Numbered from the stretch's first letter, positions 8,321 to 17,522 are shown. The stretch: DNA of 64,000 nucleotides from DASVWZ01 sp963708575 (GCA_963708575.1 CAVPTB010000007.1:2170001-2234000); one strand, 5' to 3'. A program made the numbers and translations. The notes: generated by a model not told the origin, from the letters alone.

Positions 8321-10022
8321 TCACTGGGTTGCGTCCTTGCGCTCTCGGTCCCAAACGATTTTGCCACCTACAAAGGTTTTTTCCACCTGGACGTCGCGAA
8401 TTTTTTCTGGAGCGATGGAGAGTATGTCCTCGCTCAGAATCACCATATCGGCGAGTTTGCCCGGCGTAATGGAGCCTTTCTCGCGATCCTGGAACTCCGC
8501 GTAAGCCGATCCCATCGTATAAGCTTCGATCGCTTCCGCAACCGAGAGTTTCTGCTCAGGGAACCAGCCATTTGGGTTCTTGCCGTCAAGCGTGGCGCGC
8601 GTGACTGCGGCATACACGGTCAACAAGGGATTCAAAGGCGCAACGTCCCAATCGGTCCCAAAGGCCAAGCGCACCCCTTGATTCAGGAATGTGCGGAAGG
8701 CATAGGTTCGGCTGGCGCGATCATGACCGATTCGGGCCTCCGCCCAGCGGCCATCGTCGATCGCTTGATAGGGCTGCACGGATGCGATTACGTCTAATTG
8801 AGAAAATCGATCGAAGTCTTTTGCCGCCATGTGTTGCGCATGCTCAATTCGAAAGCGATGGTCGGTACCGCGATTTTCCTTCAGCGCAACGGTGTACATA
8901 TCGAGCACGGTGGAGATCGCCCGGTCTCCAATGGCATGGATGCAAATTTGCAGGCCCGCTGCATCCGCTTTGGTCACCCAGGTCTGCATCTGCGAGAGAG
9001 GATGCATTTCTGCTCCCAAGATTCCCGAGTTCCCCGGTTCGTCACTGTACGGATCAAAAAAATACGCTGTCCCAGAACCTAACGACCCGTCAGCAAACGC
9101 CTTTAGTGCCCCGATGCGCAGAAACGGTGTTCCAAACGCATGTCCCGCGCCCACCGCAGCCTCTTTGTCCCAGTCGTAAATCGGTGCGGCAACATAAAAG
9201 CGCAAGGTCAGATCGCCGTGCTGAAGAAGTTCCCGGTACACCCGAACTGTCTCGAAGCTATCGATTTTGTCTTCCGTCATGGTCTGAACGCTGGTCAGGC
9301 CAAGCGAAGCGGCGTACTGCAGACCCCGTCTGCGTGATGGTCATCAGCCGCTCATGGGTGGGCGGCGGGATGATCTTCAACACTGCCGACTTGGCCGCAT
9401 CCTTCAACGCCCCGGTAGGATTGCCGTTGGCATCGCGGACGATCACGCCTCCCGGTGGGTCGGCAGTTTGTGCAGTGATCCCGGCCAGGCGCAAAGCCGT
9501 TGAATTCGCCAAGGCCATGTGCCCGTCGTAGCGATCCAGAAAAATGGGAACGTCAGGCGAAAAAGAATCGATCAATTCCTTAGTTGGCAGCTTAGCCGGA
9601 GTCCATTTGGTCTCGTCCCAATCACCGCCCTCGACCCATTCCCCCTTAGGAGTTTTCTTTACTTGCTCCTGCACGCGCCGTTGAAACTCCTCGGTACTGG
9701 TGACGTCATTCAGTTGCACTTGCTCTAACTGGCGACTGCCACTGATAAAGTGCACGTGGGAATCATTAAACCCGGGCAGCAGTAACTTCCCTTTGGCGTC
9801 GACGACTCGGGTATTCGCGCACTGGAATTCATGGATCTCGCTTTTCGAACCGACCGCGATAATGCGATCGCCCGCCACCGCAACGGCTTCGGCGGTGGGA
9901 CGGTTCTTGTCGACGGTCCACACCTTCGCATTCGTCACGATCAAATCAGCCGTAGGTTTCGATTCGGCAAGGGTGGGAATGGCGCACGCTATGAGAATTG
10001 CTGCAAGCAGGGTTCTGTTCAT
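8321..10022 (-). pseudogene. YtcJ-like amidohydrolase (amidohydrolase_3 family), interrupted by a +1 frameshift
   Basis: The two frames (10022 to 9258, then to 8321) form one exported amidohydrolase of about 566 residues. The N-part has a signal peptide (MNRTLLAAILIACAIPTLA), the start of the metal-dependent fold (LIVTNAKVWTVD) and the HxH metal motif in LLPGFNDSHVHF. The C-part has ADGSLGSGTA, later histidines (HAIGDRA, RIEHAQH), the catalytic-aspartate motif FGTDWDVAPLNP, and the closing ITPGKLADMVIL. The break is in a run of four C bases at 9324-9327 (plus strand); with three, the protein reads TGLQYAASLGLTSVQTMTED without interruption. A homopolymer error is plausible. Family members hydrolyse N-acyl or formamide-type bonds; the substrate is unknown. 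Confidence 0.8.
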
Positions 10023-10092
10023 GAATTCGTTCCTATAATGAATAATCGTTCAAGTCGACTGGCGACAATTGGGAGTTCTTGCGGAAACTCGT

Positions 10093-10977
10093 CTAGCGCT
10101 GTCCCCACTTCATCTTCGTGCGTAACACGTCAAAGAATGTTTCCCGGGTCCGTAAAAGCCGAACCTGGTTTTCAGACTTGTGGCATCGGATCCGATCTCC
10201 GTCGAACATCGGCATTCCTAGCTGGCCGTCCACGCTCAAGTAGGCTTCCTCTTCGCCAGTATTAACGACTAACTCGATCACCGACGTCTCTGGTACCACG
10301 ACCGGCCGATGAGTCAGCGAATGCGCCGAAACCGGAGTAATCACTAAAGCATTCACGGTGGGCATCAGGATCGGGCCACCAGCCGAAAGTGAGTACGCGG
10401 TAGAACCCGTGGGGGTCGCGATAATCAGACTGTCTGCCTTGTACGCGGACACAAACACACCATCGACGAACACATCGCAATGATTGAGCCGAGCAATGGT
10501 TCCCTTCCCGACTACGATGTCGTTGAGCGCGTCGTAACGGGCGACCTGAGAGTCCTGGCGAATTACCTCACAGCGCACCATCGAGCGCGTTTCGACCTCG
10601 CTCTTGCCGTCCTCGATGCTTTGCAGTCGCGTGAATAACTCTTCGACCGGCACTTCGGTCAAGAAACCCAAGGATCCAAGATTGATACCCAAGACCGGAA
10701 TACCGCTTTTTGCAACAGCACGAGCTGCGGAAAGCAGGGTTCCATCGCCCCCGAGAACGATGACAAAATTAATTGGTTGCGAACCCATCAACTCGCGGGG
10801 TACTACGTCGGTTCCCGGCGCGAAGGGTACGGTTTCCCGATCGACGATCACGCGGTAATCGCGTTCTTGCAACCAGCGGAGGAGCGCGGGCACAAGCTCC
10901 GCGAGTTCCGGCTTTCCCGGTTTGGAGACGATGGCGACAGCTCTTGGCTTGGAAGGTTGAAAGTTTCCCGTGACCAT
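10093..10977 (-). CDS. nadK: NAD kinase
   Basis: This 294-residue enzyme phosphorylates NAD to NADP. The nucleotide/diphosphate motif GGDGTLL is at 76-82 with catalytic D78; NDIVVGKG and the second conserved motif TPTGSTAYSLSAGGP follow. Length fits the family. It is upstream of the broken amidohydrolase on the same strand and downstream of tlyA; the tlyA-nadK pairing is common in bacteria and supports both calls. Confidence 0.95.
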   Translation of the reverse strand: MVTGNFQPSKPRAVAIVSKPGKPELAELVPALLRWLQERDYRVIVDRETVPFAPGTDVVPRELMGSQPINFVIVLGGDGTLLSAARAVAKSGIPVLGINLGSLGFLTEVPVEELFTRLQSIEDGKSEVETRSMVRCEVIRQDSQVARYDALNDIVVGKGTIARLNHCDVFVDGVFVSAYKADSLIIATPTGSTAYSLSAGGPILMPTVNALVITPVSAHSLTHRPVVVPETSVIELVVNTGEEEAYLSVDGQLGMPMFDGDRIRCHKSENQVRLLRTRETFFDVLRTKMKWGQR

Positions 10978-11055
10978 TGAATTTGAATTGTACCGAATCG
11001 CGCCTTATCCAAGTAATTTTGCGCGGGCTTGTCCAGCTAACCGGACGGCCATTGC

Positions 11056-11805
11056 TTAGAACACGCCTCGCAAGAGAAATTCCCGATTGCCTTCGCCACC
11101 CAAGATGGGCGAGTCGACGACTTCAGTTTGAAGGCAGCCTTGTTCAATCAGGCATTGTCGAACCTTTTCGACTGCAGCCATCTGTATCGCTTCATCCTTC
11201 ACGAGTCCGCCTTTCCCTACCTGCTCACGACCGGCTTCAAACTGAGGTTTGACCAAAACGATTACTCCCCGGCCCTTGCGAGCTTCCGAATTCTCGGGGA
11301 ATGCGGATCTCACTACAGCCGGGATCACAAGCGTCGCAGAGATGAATGAAACATCCATTACGACCAGATCGACTGGTTCGTTTATCTGTGCTGGCGTGAG
11401 GTAACGAGCATTGGTTTTTTCGAGCAGTCGCACCCGGAGATCCTGCCGCAGCTTAAAATCGATCTGGCCATGACCGGTATCGACTGCAATGACTCGAGCG
11501 GCCCCATGTTGCAGCAAGCAATCGGTGAATCCACCCGTGGATGTTCCGACATCCATGCAGATTTTCTTGGTCACATCGATCTGCCAGTGCTCAAGAGCGC
11601 GCTCGAGTTTCAGCCCTCCGCGACTCACAAACTTCAGATCCTCTCCCAGCAAGCGGATCTCAACATCTGCACCTACGGCGGTTCCAGCCTTTTCTATCTT
11701 CTGGCCGTCGACCAGCACCTTGCCAGCGAGAATCAGCGATTGAGCACGCTCGCGCGAAGCGGCCATGCCGCGCAGCACCAGTAATTTGTCGAGCCGATCC
11801 TTCAA
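11056..11805 (-). CDS. tlyA: TlyA-family rRNA (cytidine-2'-O)-methyltransferase
   Basis: The 249-residue protein has an N-terminal S4 RNA-binding domain (RLDKLLVLRGMAASRERAQSLI, residues 4-25 onward) and an FtsJ-like SAM methyltransferase domain (MDVGTSTGGFTDCLLQHGA near 85-103, VMDVSFIS, VLVKPQFE). TlyA enzymes 2'-O-methylate cytidines of 16S and sometimes 23S rRNA. The gene lies just upstream of nadK on the same strand with a 78-bp gap. Confidence 0.92.
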   Translation of the reverse strand: MKDRLDKLLVLRGMAASRERAQSLILAGKVLVDGQKIEKAGTAVGADVEIRLLGEDLKFVSRGGLKLERALEHWQIDVTKKICMDVGTSTGGFTDCLLQHGAARVIAVDTGHGQIDFKLRQDLRVRLLEKTNARYLTPAQINEPVDLVVMDVSFISATLVIPAVVRSAFPENSEARKGRGVIVLVKPQFEAGREQVGKGGLVKDEAIQMAAVEKVRQCLIEQGCLQTEVVDSPILGGEGNREFLLRGVF

Positions 11806-11970
11806 AGTTTCTCCGCGCCGAACATTAATGACCTTTTGTTCCTCTTACCACTAAAGTGCCAGCCACAAAGCCAGTGCAAACAGCTAAAGCTTCTCAAGAT
11901 GAAACGGTTAAGTGATTACTTTCCGGCTTTTCCACACGATTTTCCACTCTAGTGTTGAAAACTTTTCTTT

Positions 11971-12004
11971 ATACAAAACAAAAGCCGCCCAGGCGGGGCG
12001 GCTT
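11971..12004 (-). terminator. Intrinsic terminator after yebC
   Basis: On the minus strand an 8-bp GC-rich stem (AAGCCGCC / GGCGGCTT, with a 7-nt loop) is followed directly by TTGTTTTGT. It lies 20 bp past the yebC stop, as expected for a Rho-independent terminator, and separates yebC from tlyA. Confidence 0.8.
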
Positions 12005-12023
12005 ACCTGCAAAATTGCGGAAG

Positions 12024-12773
12024 TTATCCTGCCACTTCTTCGAGAAGTTTCTGATCGATGTCGAAGTTGGAATGGACGTTTTGCACATCATCCTGATCTT
12101 CCAGAACTTCCATCAGCCGGATCATGGTGTTGGCAGCCGAACCTTCCAACTTGATGTAATTCTGGGGAATCATGGTAACGCTAGCGGAAACCGGCTCGAT
12201 GCCGGCCTTCTTTACCGCCTCCAAGACCGCCTCGTAAGCGGATGGCTCAGTCAGGATTTCCCAGTTCTCGCCGTCATCGTTCAAGTCTTCGCCGCCGGCA
12301 TCGAGCACGATGGCCATGAGATCGTCTTCCTTCGCGGCTGACTTGGGGATGACGATATCGCCCTTTTTGTGGAACATCCAAGAAACCGCTCCGGCTTCGG
12401 CCATGTTGCCGCCATTTTTTCCGAAGGCGTGACGAATCTCGCTGACCGTGCGGTTACGATTGTCGGTATTGATATCCAACAAGATCGCAACGCCACCCGG
12501 ACCATAGCCTTCGAGCGAGAACTCTTCGTAAGTAGCCCCGGGTAATTCGCCGGTACCGCGTTGTATGGCACGTTTGATATTGTCAGCCGGCATGTTCTCG
12601 GCCTTGGCAGCCAGGATAGCGGTGCGGAGTCGCGGGTTGGTATCTGGATCGCCGCCGCCGTTCTTTGCAGCGATGCCAATTTCCTTAATCAGCCGCGTAA
12701 AAATCTTGCCGCGCTTAGCGTCCAGCGCGCCTTTCTTGTGCTTAATTGTCGCCCATTTTGAGTGGCCGGACAT
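12024..12773 (-). CDS. yebC: YebC/PmpR-family protein (translation/transcription regulator)
   Basis: The 249-residue product starts MSGHSKWATIKHKKG, the near-invariant N-terminus of the family, and contains RGTGELPGATYEE and GPGGVAILLD in the expected places. Members were long annotated as DNA-binding regulators and are now also linked to relieving ribosome stalling. Length is normal. It is followed by its own strong terminator and preceded by a possible extended -10 promoter. Confidence 0.95.
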   Translation of the reverse strand: MSGHSKWATIKHKKGALDAKRGKIFTRLIKEIGIAAKNGGGDPDTNPRLRTAILAAKAENMPADNIKRAIQRGTGELPGATYEEFSLEGYGPGGVAILLDINTDNRNRTVSEIRHAFGKNGGNMAEAGAVSWMFHKKGDIVIPKSAAKEDDLMAIVLDAGGEDLNDDGENWEILTEPSAYEAVLEAVKKAGIEPVSASVTMIPQNYIKLEGSAANTMIRLMEVLEDQDDVQNVHSNFDIDQKLLEEVAG

Positions 12774-13096
12774 AGCTATACCTCGTCTCTAGTAATCTTT
12801 AATGGCGCTGATGGCACGGGATTCGCCCTTAGGGGGATCACGTTAATTGCCTCGCAACTGACTCAGGCGAAAACAGATTATAACACGGAGGGCATCAAGG
12901 TCTGGCTTACAGTTGTAGGGCACTGGAAGCTCATGACAAGCCATTGCAACCGTAGGGCATAGGATTCGGCTCCAGCGATGCTGTGGTCCCCTGAATATCG
13001 GGACGCCGAGGCTCGGGCTGCTCTTGGCGGCTTCATAGTTACCATTCCGATAACTCACGTTTCCCGCGCTCCGTCCCGAGGTACTCTGGTTGTCGC
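12774..13096. other. Intergenic region between divergent yebC and B3 beta-lactamase genes
   Basis: This 323-bp stretch holds no convincing gene. It must contain promoters for two divergent genes. A good -10 candidate for yebC is listed separately; I found no clear -35/-10 pair for the plus-strand beta-lactamase gene. Confidence 0.6.
12877..12885 (-). promoter_or_regulatory. Possible extended -10 promoter for yebC
   Basis: On the minus strand the sequence TGTTATAAT is an exact -10 hexamer with a TGn extension. No good -35 hexamer stands 17 bp upstream, which is tolerated by extended -10 promoters. It would give a leader of about 100 nt before yebC. Confidence 0.35.
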
Positions 13097-13954
13097 ATGA
13101 AAGCCCTCTTCTCTCTTGCCCTTATTTTTACGTTGGCGATTGCTTGCCTCGCCGTTCCCGCGGACTGGACCACTCCCGTACCTCCATTCAAGATCTCTGG
13201 CAATGTCTATTACGTGGGATCGCGCGACCTAGCCGCCTATCTTGTCGTCACACCTAAAGGCAATATTCTCATCAACGCCAACCTGGAGTCTTCACCCGCG
13301 CAGATTCGGCACAGTGTCGAACAGCTGGGCTTTCGTTGGACGGATACAAAGATCCTACTCAATAGTCAGGCACATTACGATCACGCCGCCGGGGCAGCCA
13401 TGGTCCTCAAAGAAACCCAAGCCCAATATATGGTGATGGACGGCGACGTCGATGTTATCAAGAACGGCGGAGCCACGGACTTCGATCCCACAATTCCGCG
13501 ATTTCCTCCAGCGCGCGTGGACCGCACGTTGCACGACAACGAAGTGATTTCCCTAGGCGGCACGACTCTTACCGCGCACAAGACAGCCGGCCATACCCGA
13601 GGCTGCACCACATGGACTATGCAGACGCATGAATCCGGCCGTACCCTCCATGTCGTCATCGTTGGTGGTTGGTCAGTCAATCCCGGTGTCGCACTTGTCC
13701 CCAGTCATGGAAAACCCGCCGCGTATCCGGACATCGTGGAGGACTTCGACCACACCTTCGCCGTCCTGAAGGCGCTGCCATGCGACATCTTTCTTGGTGC
13801 TCATGGCTTTTACTTCGACATGCTCTCCAAACTCGATCGCATCCCGAAAGAAGGTTCGTCCGTATGGATCGATCCCGAGGGCTATCGGAAAGCTGTGATC
13901 GAACACGAGACCCTCTATCGCGAGGAATTTGCTTCCCAGCAGTCCATTAAGTAA
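13097..13954 (+). CDS. Subclass B3 metallo-beta-lactamase-like protein with Gln at the first zinc-ligand position
   Basis: The 285-residue protein has a signal peptide (MKALFSLALIFTLAIACLA) and the full B3 fold: Q91-A-H93-Y-D95-H96 where canonical B3 enzymes have HxHxDH, then AGHTRGCTTW with H166 and LGAHGFYF with H236. Replacement of the first His by Gln is known in the GOB enzymes of Elizabethkingia and in B3-Q variants, which still hydrolyse beta-lactams. Typical B3 features such as the PFKISGNVYYVG start and VVTPKGNILIN are present. It would act in the periplasm. Activity is not proven; some environmental B3 homologues are weak or act on other substrates. Confidence 0.88.
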   Translation: MKALFSLALIFTLAIACLAVPADWTTPVPPFKISGNVYYVGSRDLAAYLVVTPKGNILINANLESSPAQIRHSVEQLGFRWTDTKILLNSQAHYDHAAGAAMVLKETQAQYMVMDGDVDVIKNGGATDFDPTIPRFPPARVDRTLHDNEVISLGGTTLTAHKTAGHTRGCTTWTMQTHESGRTLHVVIVGGWSVNPGVALVPSHGKPAAYPDIVEDFDHTFAVLKALPCDIFLGAHGFYFDMLSKLDRIPKEGSSVWIDPEGYRKAVIEHETLYREEFASQQSIK

Positions 13955-14016
13955 CTGATCAGCAAGGTGATGAGAATTTCCAAAATTCCTGGCCCCAAGT
14001 TAGTGTGTCCGTACGC

Positions 14017-14505
14017 TTACACTTCGGGGCTCTTGCTACCGAGCTCTCGAGCTCCGAACTTCGCTTTGTACGCGTACACGACTGCCAGAAGTGGCGGGGC
14101 TAGCAGGACGCCCCAGAACGGAATGACTAATCCCAAAACAATCGGCGTCAAGATCGACGCCCACATAGGTACTCTTGCGGTCCTCTTCATGATGTAGGGC
14201 TGCATCACAAAGCCGTCAACGACAGCAATCACGGCATAAAGTGCCAGCACATAAAGCGGATGCTCCCAATCACCCCATCGGAACGTCGCCGCCAGAACGG
14301 GACCGATCAGGCCCAACACTGGTCCGAGATGTGGCACAAACTGCAATACCGCTGCAAGAACGGCCCATACCGGCGCCCATGGCACTCTCAGAATCCAAAG
14401 GCCGATCATCCAGAGTATTCCGACAGCCAGAGAATCCTGGAGTTGAGCTATAAACCAATGCTTGAGGGCATCGCCCGTAAGTCGTAGGTGATCAGGGACA
14501 CTCAT
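14017..14505 (-). CDS. AI-2E/PerM-family permease, C-terminal half only
   Basis: The 162-residue product aligns by eye to only the second half of AI-2E/PerM transporters, which are normally about 350 residues: GDALKHWFIAQL, WAVLAAVLQFVPHLGPVLGLIGPV, VVDGFVMQPYIMKRTARVP, LGLVIPFWGVLLAPPLLAV. Four hydrophobic segments remain. A stop codon stands in frame a few codons upstream, so the usual N-terminal helices are missing. The ATG at 14505 has GGAG 8 nt upstream, so the fragment may be expressed; otherwise it is a decayed remnant. Transport function is doubtful without the N-terminal half. Confidence 0.7.
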   Translation of the reverse strand: MSVPDHLRLTGDALKHWFIAQLQDSLAVGILWMIGLWILRVPWAPVWAVLAAVLQFVPHLGPVLGLIGPVLAATFRWGDWEHPLYVLALYAVIAVVDGFVMQPYIMKRTARVPMWASILTPIVLGLVIPFWGVLLAPPLLAVVYAYKAKFGARELGSKSPEV

Positions 14506-14603
14506 GCTTGGCACTCCGGCTCCTGGTCACTGGTTACCAACGTATGCCTGAACCGTAAACATCAGGGTCCCTCATCGCGGAAGACCTCACAAAGTCGACG
14601 ATA

Positions 14604-14631
14604 TTGCGTGTCGTTTTTCTCATGTTAAACT
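14604..14631 (+). promoter_or_regulatory. Possible sigma-70-type promoter for purQ
   Basis: TTGCGT and TAAACT are separated by 16 bp and stand about 35 bp before the purQ ATG, which itself has AGGACGGG as ribosome-binding site. The match is moderate. Confidence 0.35.
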
Positions 14632-14665
14632 TCAACCATAAACCTTCCACAGGACGGGAAACGAC

Positions 14666-15361
14666 ATGAAATTTGGCGTCATCATCTTTCCTGGATCAAA
14701 CTGCGATCACGATGCCTACTGGACAATCCAGCAGGTTGCCAAGCAGCCGGTCACGTTTCTTTGGCACGATTCGCACGATCTGCAGAACTGTGATGCCATC
14801 ATCGTGCCCGGAGGCTTCGCCTTCGGAGACTACCTTCGGACGGGCGCCATCGCCAAGTTTTCGCCGGTCATGGAATCGGTCAAGAAATTCGCGGCTTCGG
14901 GAGGCCTGGTACTGGGAATTTGTAATGGTTTCCAGATTCTTTGTGAGTCCGGACTACTTCCCGGCGCGCTCATGCGGAACGTTGGGCTGAAGTATGTCTG
15001 TAAGCCGGTTGATGTGCGTGTCGAGTCCAGTGACACGCCCTTTACCTCCGAATGTCGTGAAGGCGAGGTACTCACCATTCCCATCGGACACATGGAGGGT
15101 AACTTCTTCTGTGACGATGCGACTCTGGCTGAGCTTCGCCATGATCGCCGCATTATCTTCCGCTATGCCACGCCCGAAGGCCAGGTCACTACCGGAGCCA
15201 ACCCGAACGGGTCGATCGACAACATCGCGGGAATCTGTAACGCCGGCCGAAACGTATTAGGCATGATGCCGCACCCGGAACGGTTCAGTGAAACTGAGCT
15301 CGGCGGAACTGACGGCTATAAGATTTTCCGGTCGCTCGTGGGCGCCATGGCTGCCCGTTGA
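14666..15361 (+). CDS. purQ: Phosphoribosylformylglycinamidine synthase subunit PurQ
   Basis: This 231-residue class I glutamine amidotransferase supplies ammonia to PurL in purine synthesis. It starts MKFGVIIFPGSNCDHDA, the family signature, and has the nucleophile C86 in GICNGFQIL and the His/Glu of the triad in MMPHPERF near the C-terminus. Length is normal. purL and purS are not next to it here, so it is a stand-alone gene. Confidence 0.95.
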   Translation: MKFGVIIFPGSNCDHDAYWTIQQVAKQPVTFLWHDSHDLQNCDAIIVPGGFAFGDYLRTGAIAKFSPVMESVKKFAASGGLVLGICNGFQILCESGLLPGALMRNVGLKYVCKPVDVRVESSDTPFTSECREGEVLTIPIGHMEGNFFCDDATLAELRHDRRIIFRYATPEGQVTTGANPNGSIDNIAGICNAGRNVLGMMPHPERFSETELGGTDGYKIFRSLVGAMAAR

Positions 15362-15504
15362 CTCTTCCTGCAAGTCTGCCGTAGTGATTTTTTGGCGTTT
15401 TTCACTTTGTTCTTTCTTCCTGCTTTGATTTTTGTTAGCGTGAATTACCCCTATCGCTCCCGGACTGCTTTGCTCTTATTCTTTAGTTTCCGGGGGGTGA
15501 TGAC

Positions 15505-16500
15505 ATGAAAGCTCGGGAGATGCTCGATAATCTCTCCGAAGGTTTACTTCGCGACGACCGGATTTTGACGGTTCGCGAGCGAGAACTTCTGGCCGATCTA
15601 CTGAAACGTACGACGCGGCTATCTGCGTCGGACGAGTTTGAAAATGTTCTCGCGCGCGCCCTCGCTGAAACGGTGACGGAGCGCGCCTATACCGCTCTCG
15701 GGCAGAGTTTGATTCGCCGCTTACTCCACGACGGCGAACTCCATGGCCAACCTGTAGGTATTGTGCGTGCTGGGGCGCCTCCCTCCACGCCTCCGGGACC
15801 GTCGCCTGATCTCCCGCCCGGCCCACATCCGCCTTCTCCCGGGCCGCCAGGAGGAAATCTCGCTGAAACCAGGCAGAAAAGCTGCGGTACGGCGGTCCTG
15901 ACGCAGAGTTACGTTCTGCTAGACGAGTTTCTTGCTCCCGCCGAACTCGCTTCGCTGACCGAATATGTATTGGCGCGTGAGTCGGACTTCCAGCTTAGCG
16001 AAGTAGTTTCGCCAAGCTCCAATTATCGCGGAGTGGATTTCGATCACCGTCGATCCCGCGTGCTTATGGAACTCGGCGAGCACAAGCAGATTCTTGTTGA
16101 GCGGCTGCGCCGCTGCTTGCCCCAGGTTCTCGACAAACTTGGTATTTCCAACTTCCCCATCGCGCGGGTTGAGGCCCAGGTCACAGCCAGTAATCACGGC
16201 GACTTTTTCCGCTGCCATACCGACAATGGTGCCGAAGATGTCGCATCTCGAGACGTCACCTTCGTTTACTTCTTTCACCGGGAGCCCCGGAGTTTTCAAG
16301 GGGGAGAGTTGCGCATCTACGAGTCGCGTCCTCAGCGGGACCGGCTGACAGCAACTCCCAAATACCGGGACATCGTTCCAGAGCAGAATCAACTGGTAGT
16401 GTTCCCTAGTTCTCTAGCGCACGAAATCACGCCTGTCGAGTGTCCTGGCGGACAGTTTGCCGACAGCCGTTTCACGGTAAACGGATGGCTTCACCGGTAA
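15505..16500 (+). CDS. 2OG-Fe(II) dioxygenase-like protein with helical N-terminal domain and Pro/Gly linker
   Basis: The 331-residue protein has three parts. Residues 1-78 are charged and helical with no domain I recognise; residues 88-117 are a Pro/Gly/Ser-rich, probably disordered linker; residues 127-331 form a prolyl-4-hydroxylase-like 2OG-Fe(II) fold. The iron ligands are visible as H238-T-D240 and H306 (SLAHEITPV), with R322 as the likely 2-oxoglutarate-binding arginine (DSRFTVNGW). GGGGGGTGATGAC precedes the ATG. It overlaps the next gene, also a dioxygenase-like protein, so the two are likely coupled. The target is unknown; peptidyl or small-molecule hydroxylation are both possible. 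Confidence 0.8.
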   Translation: MKAREMLDNLSEGLLRDDRILTVRERELLADLLKRTTRLSASDEFENVLARALAETVTERAYTALGQSLIRRLLHDGELHGQPVGIVRAGAPPSTPPGPSPDLPPGPHPPSPGPPGGNLAETRQKSCGTAVLTQSYVLLDEFLAPAELASLTEYVLARESDFQLSEVVSPSSNYRGVDFDHRRSRVLMELGEHKQILVERLRRCLPQVLDKLGISNFPIARVEAQVTASNHGDFFRCHTDNGAEDVASRDVTFVYFFHREPRSFQGGELRIYESRPQRDRLTATPKYRDIVPEQNQLVVFPSSLAHEITPVECPGGQFADSRFTVNGWLHR

Positions 16501-17522
16501 AAGACTTGGCTTGGCTGGCTTGGATTGAGCGATTGGTCGAAGGGGCAGCGGGATCCGCATCTGCCGCTCCTCTTCTGCGTTCTGCGTTCCATTGCCGCCT
16601 GGACGACCAGCCGGACCACCTGGTTCCATCGCATCGTTTGCAGCCGGGGCAGTGGGAGGGCTCGACTGGTCGTCGTCTGATTTTCAACGCGGACTCCATT
16701 TTTCCGGCCGGACGATGGCCATCCCCATTGATCGAAGAAGATCTGGAAAACTTCTGCCTGCAGGGCGAGACAGTGTGGATTATCGATGCGGCCACTCGCG
16801 CACTTCAGCCTTTCTGGCTGGGACCGGAAATAGCCGATCAACTTCGTGGCCTCGCTTTTGGAGATTTGGCACCTTCTACGCTTCATCCACGGATACATAG
16901 AATTCTGACTGAGGCCAACGTCCTCGTGCCTGATCGCTTCGCCTCCGATCGTCGCCAGCAATGGCAGGAAGTCACGGCGCGTTGCGGCGACCAGTTTCGA
17001 CAGCGTGGATACGTACCGCTCGCGGGGTTAATTCATCCGTTCCATATTGCCGCGCTCCGACGCTATTATCGCCAGTGCGTCCGCACTGGCAAGATGCGAT
17101 TGGGGGACGGACAGAGTCCACTTCGCTATGTAGCCCATAATGAGAGCGTCGCTCGATTTTTCCATCATCAGTTGACGGGCGCAGTTTCTGAGCTGGCGGG
17201 CGAGCCCGTCAAGCCTTCCTACGTCTACGTGGGGTCCTACCAACCGGGAGCCGTACTTGAGAAGCATGTCGATCGGGAGCAGTGCGAGATCAGCCTCAGT
17301 CTGTGCCTGGACTATGCTCCGGAACCGGTCAACGCTACATTCTGGCCGCTGGTGCTGCATACAACTTCTGGGACCGTGACTGTCTACCAGGCTTTGGGCG
17401 ATGCTCTGCTGTATCGCGGCCGCACGATTCCTCACTCGCGCGTACCGCTGCCGGCACGGCATACGTCGACATCGATCTTTTTTCATTACGTAAGGCAGGA
17501 CTATCAAGGACCACTGCAGTAG
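16485..17522 (+). CDS. Second 2OG-Fe(II) dioxygenase-like protein, coupled to the preceding gene
   Basis: The start at 16485 lies inside the end of the preceding gene (16-bp overlap), giving a 345-residue protein. Residues 165-345 show a dioxygenase-like pattern: H261-V-D263 in YQPGAVLEKHVDRE, then GDALLYRGRTIPHSR with H317 and a downstream arginine (R325). Residues 60-150 (FNADSIFPAGRW..., WIIDAATRALQPF, LHPRIHRILTEANVLV) resemble a small winged-helix or PqqD-like domain only loosely, and I do not assign it. A 2OG assignment is by motif, not by overall similarity. No precursor peptide or transporter gene is visible beside the pair. Confidence 0.68.
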   Translation: MASPVKDLAWLAWIERLVEGAAGSASAAPLLRSAFHCRLDDQPDHLVPSHRLQPGQWEGSTGRRLIFNADSIFPAGRWPSPLIEEDLENFCLQGETVWIIDAATRALQPFWLGPEIADQLRGLAFGDLAPSTLHPRIHRILTEANVLVPDRFASDRRQQWQEVTARCGDQFRQRGYVPLAGLIHPFHIAALRRYYRQCVRTGKMRLGDGQSPLRYVAHNESVARFFHHQLTGAVSELAGEPVKPSYVYVGSYQPGAVLEKHVDREQCEISLSLCLDYAPEPVNATFWPLVLHTTSGTVTVYQALGDALLYRGRTIPHSRVPLPARHTSTSIFFHYVRQDYQGPLQ

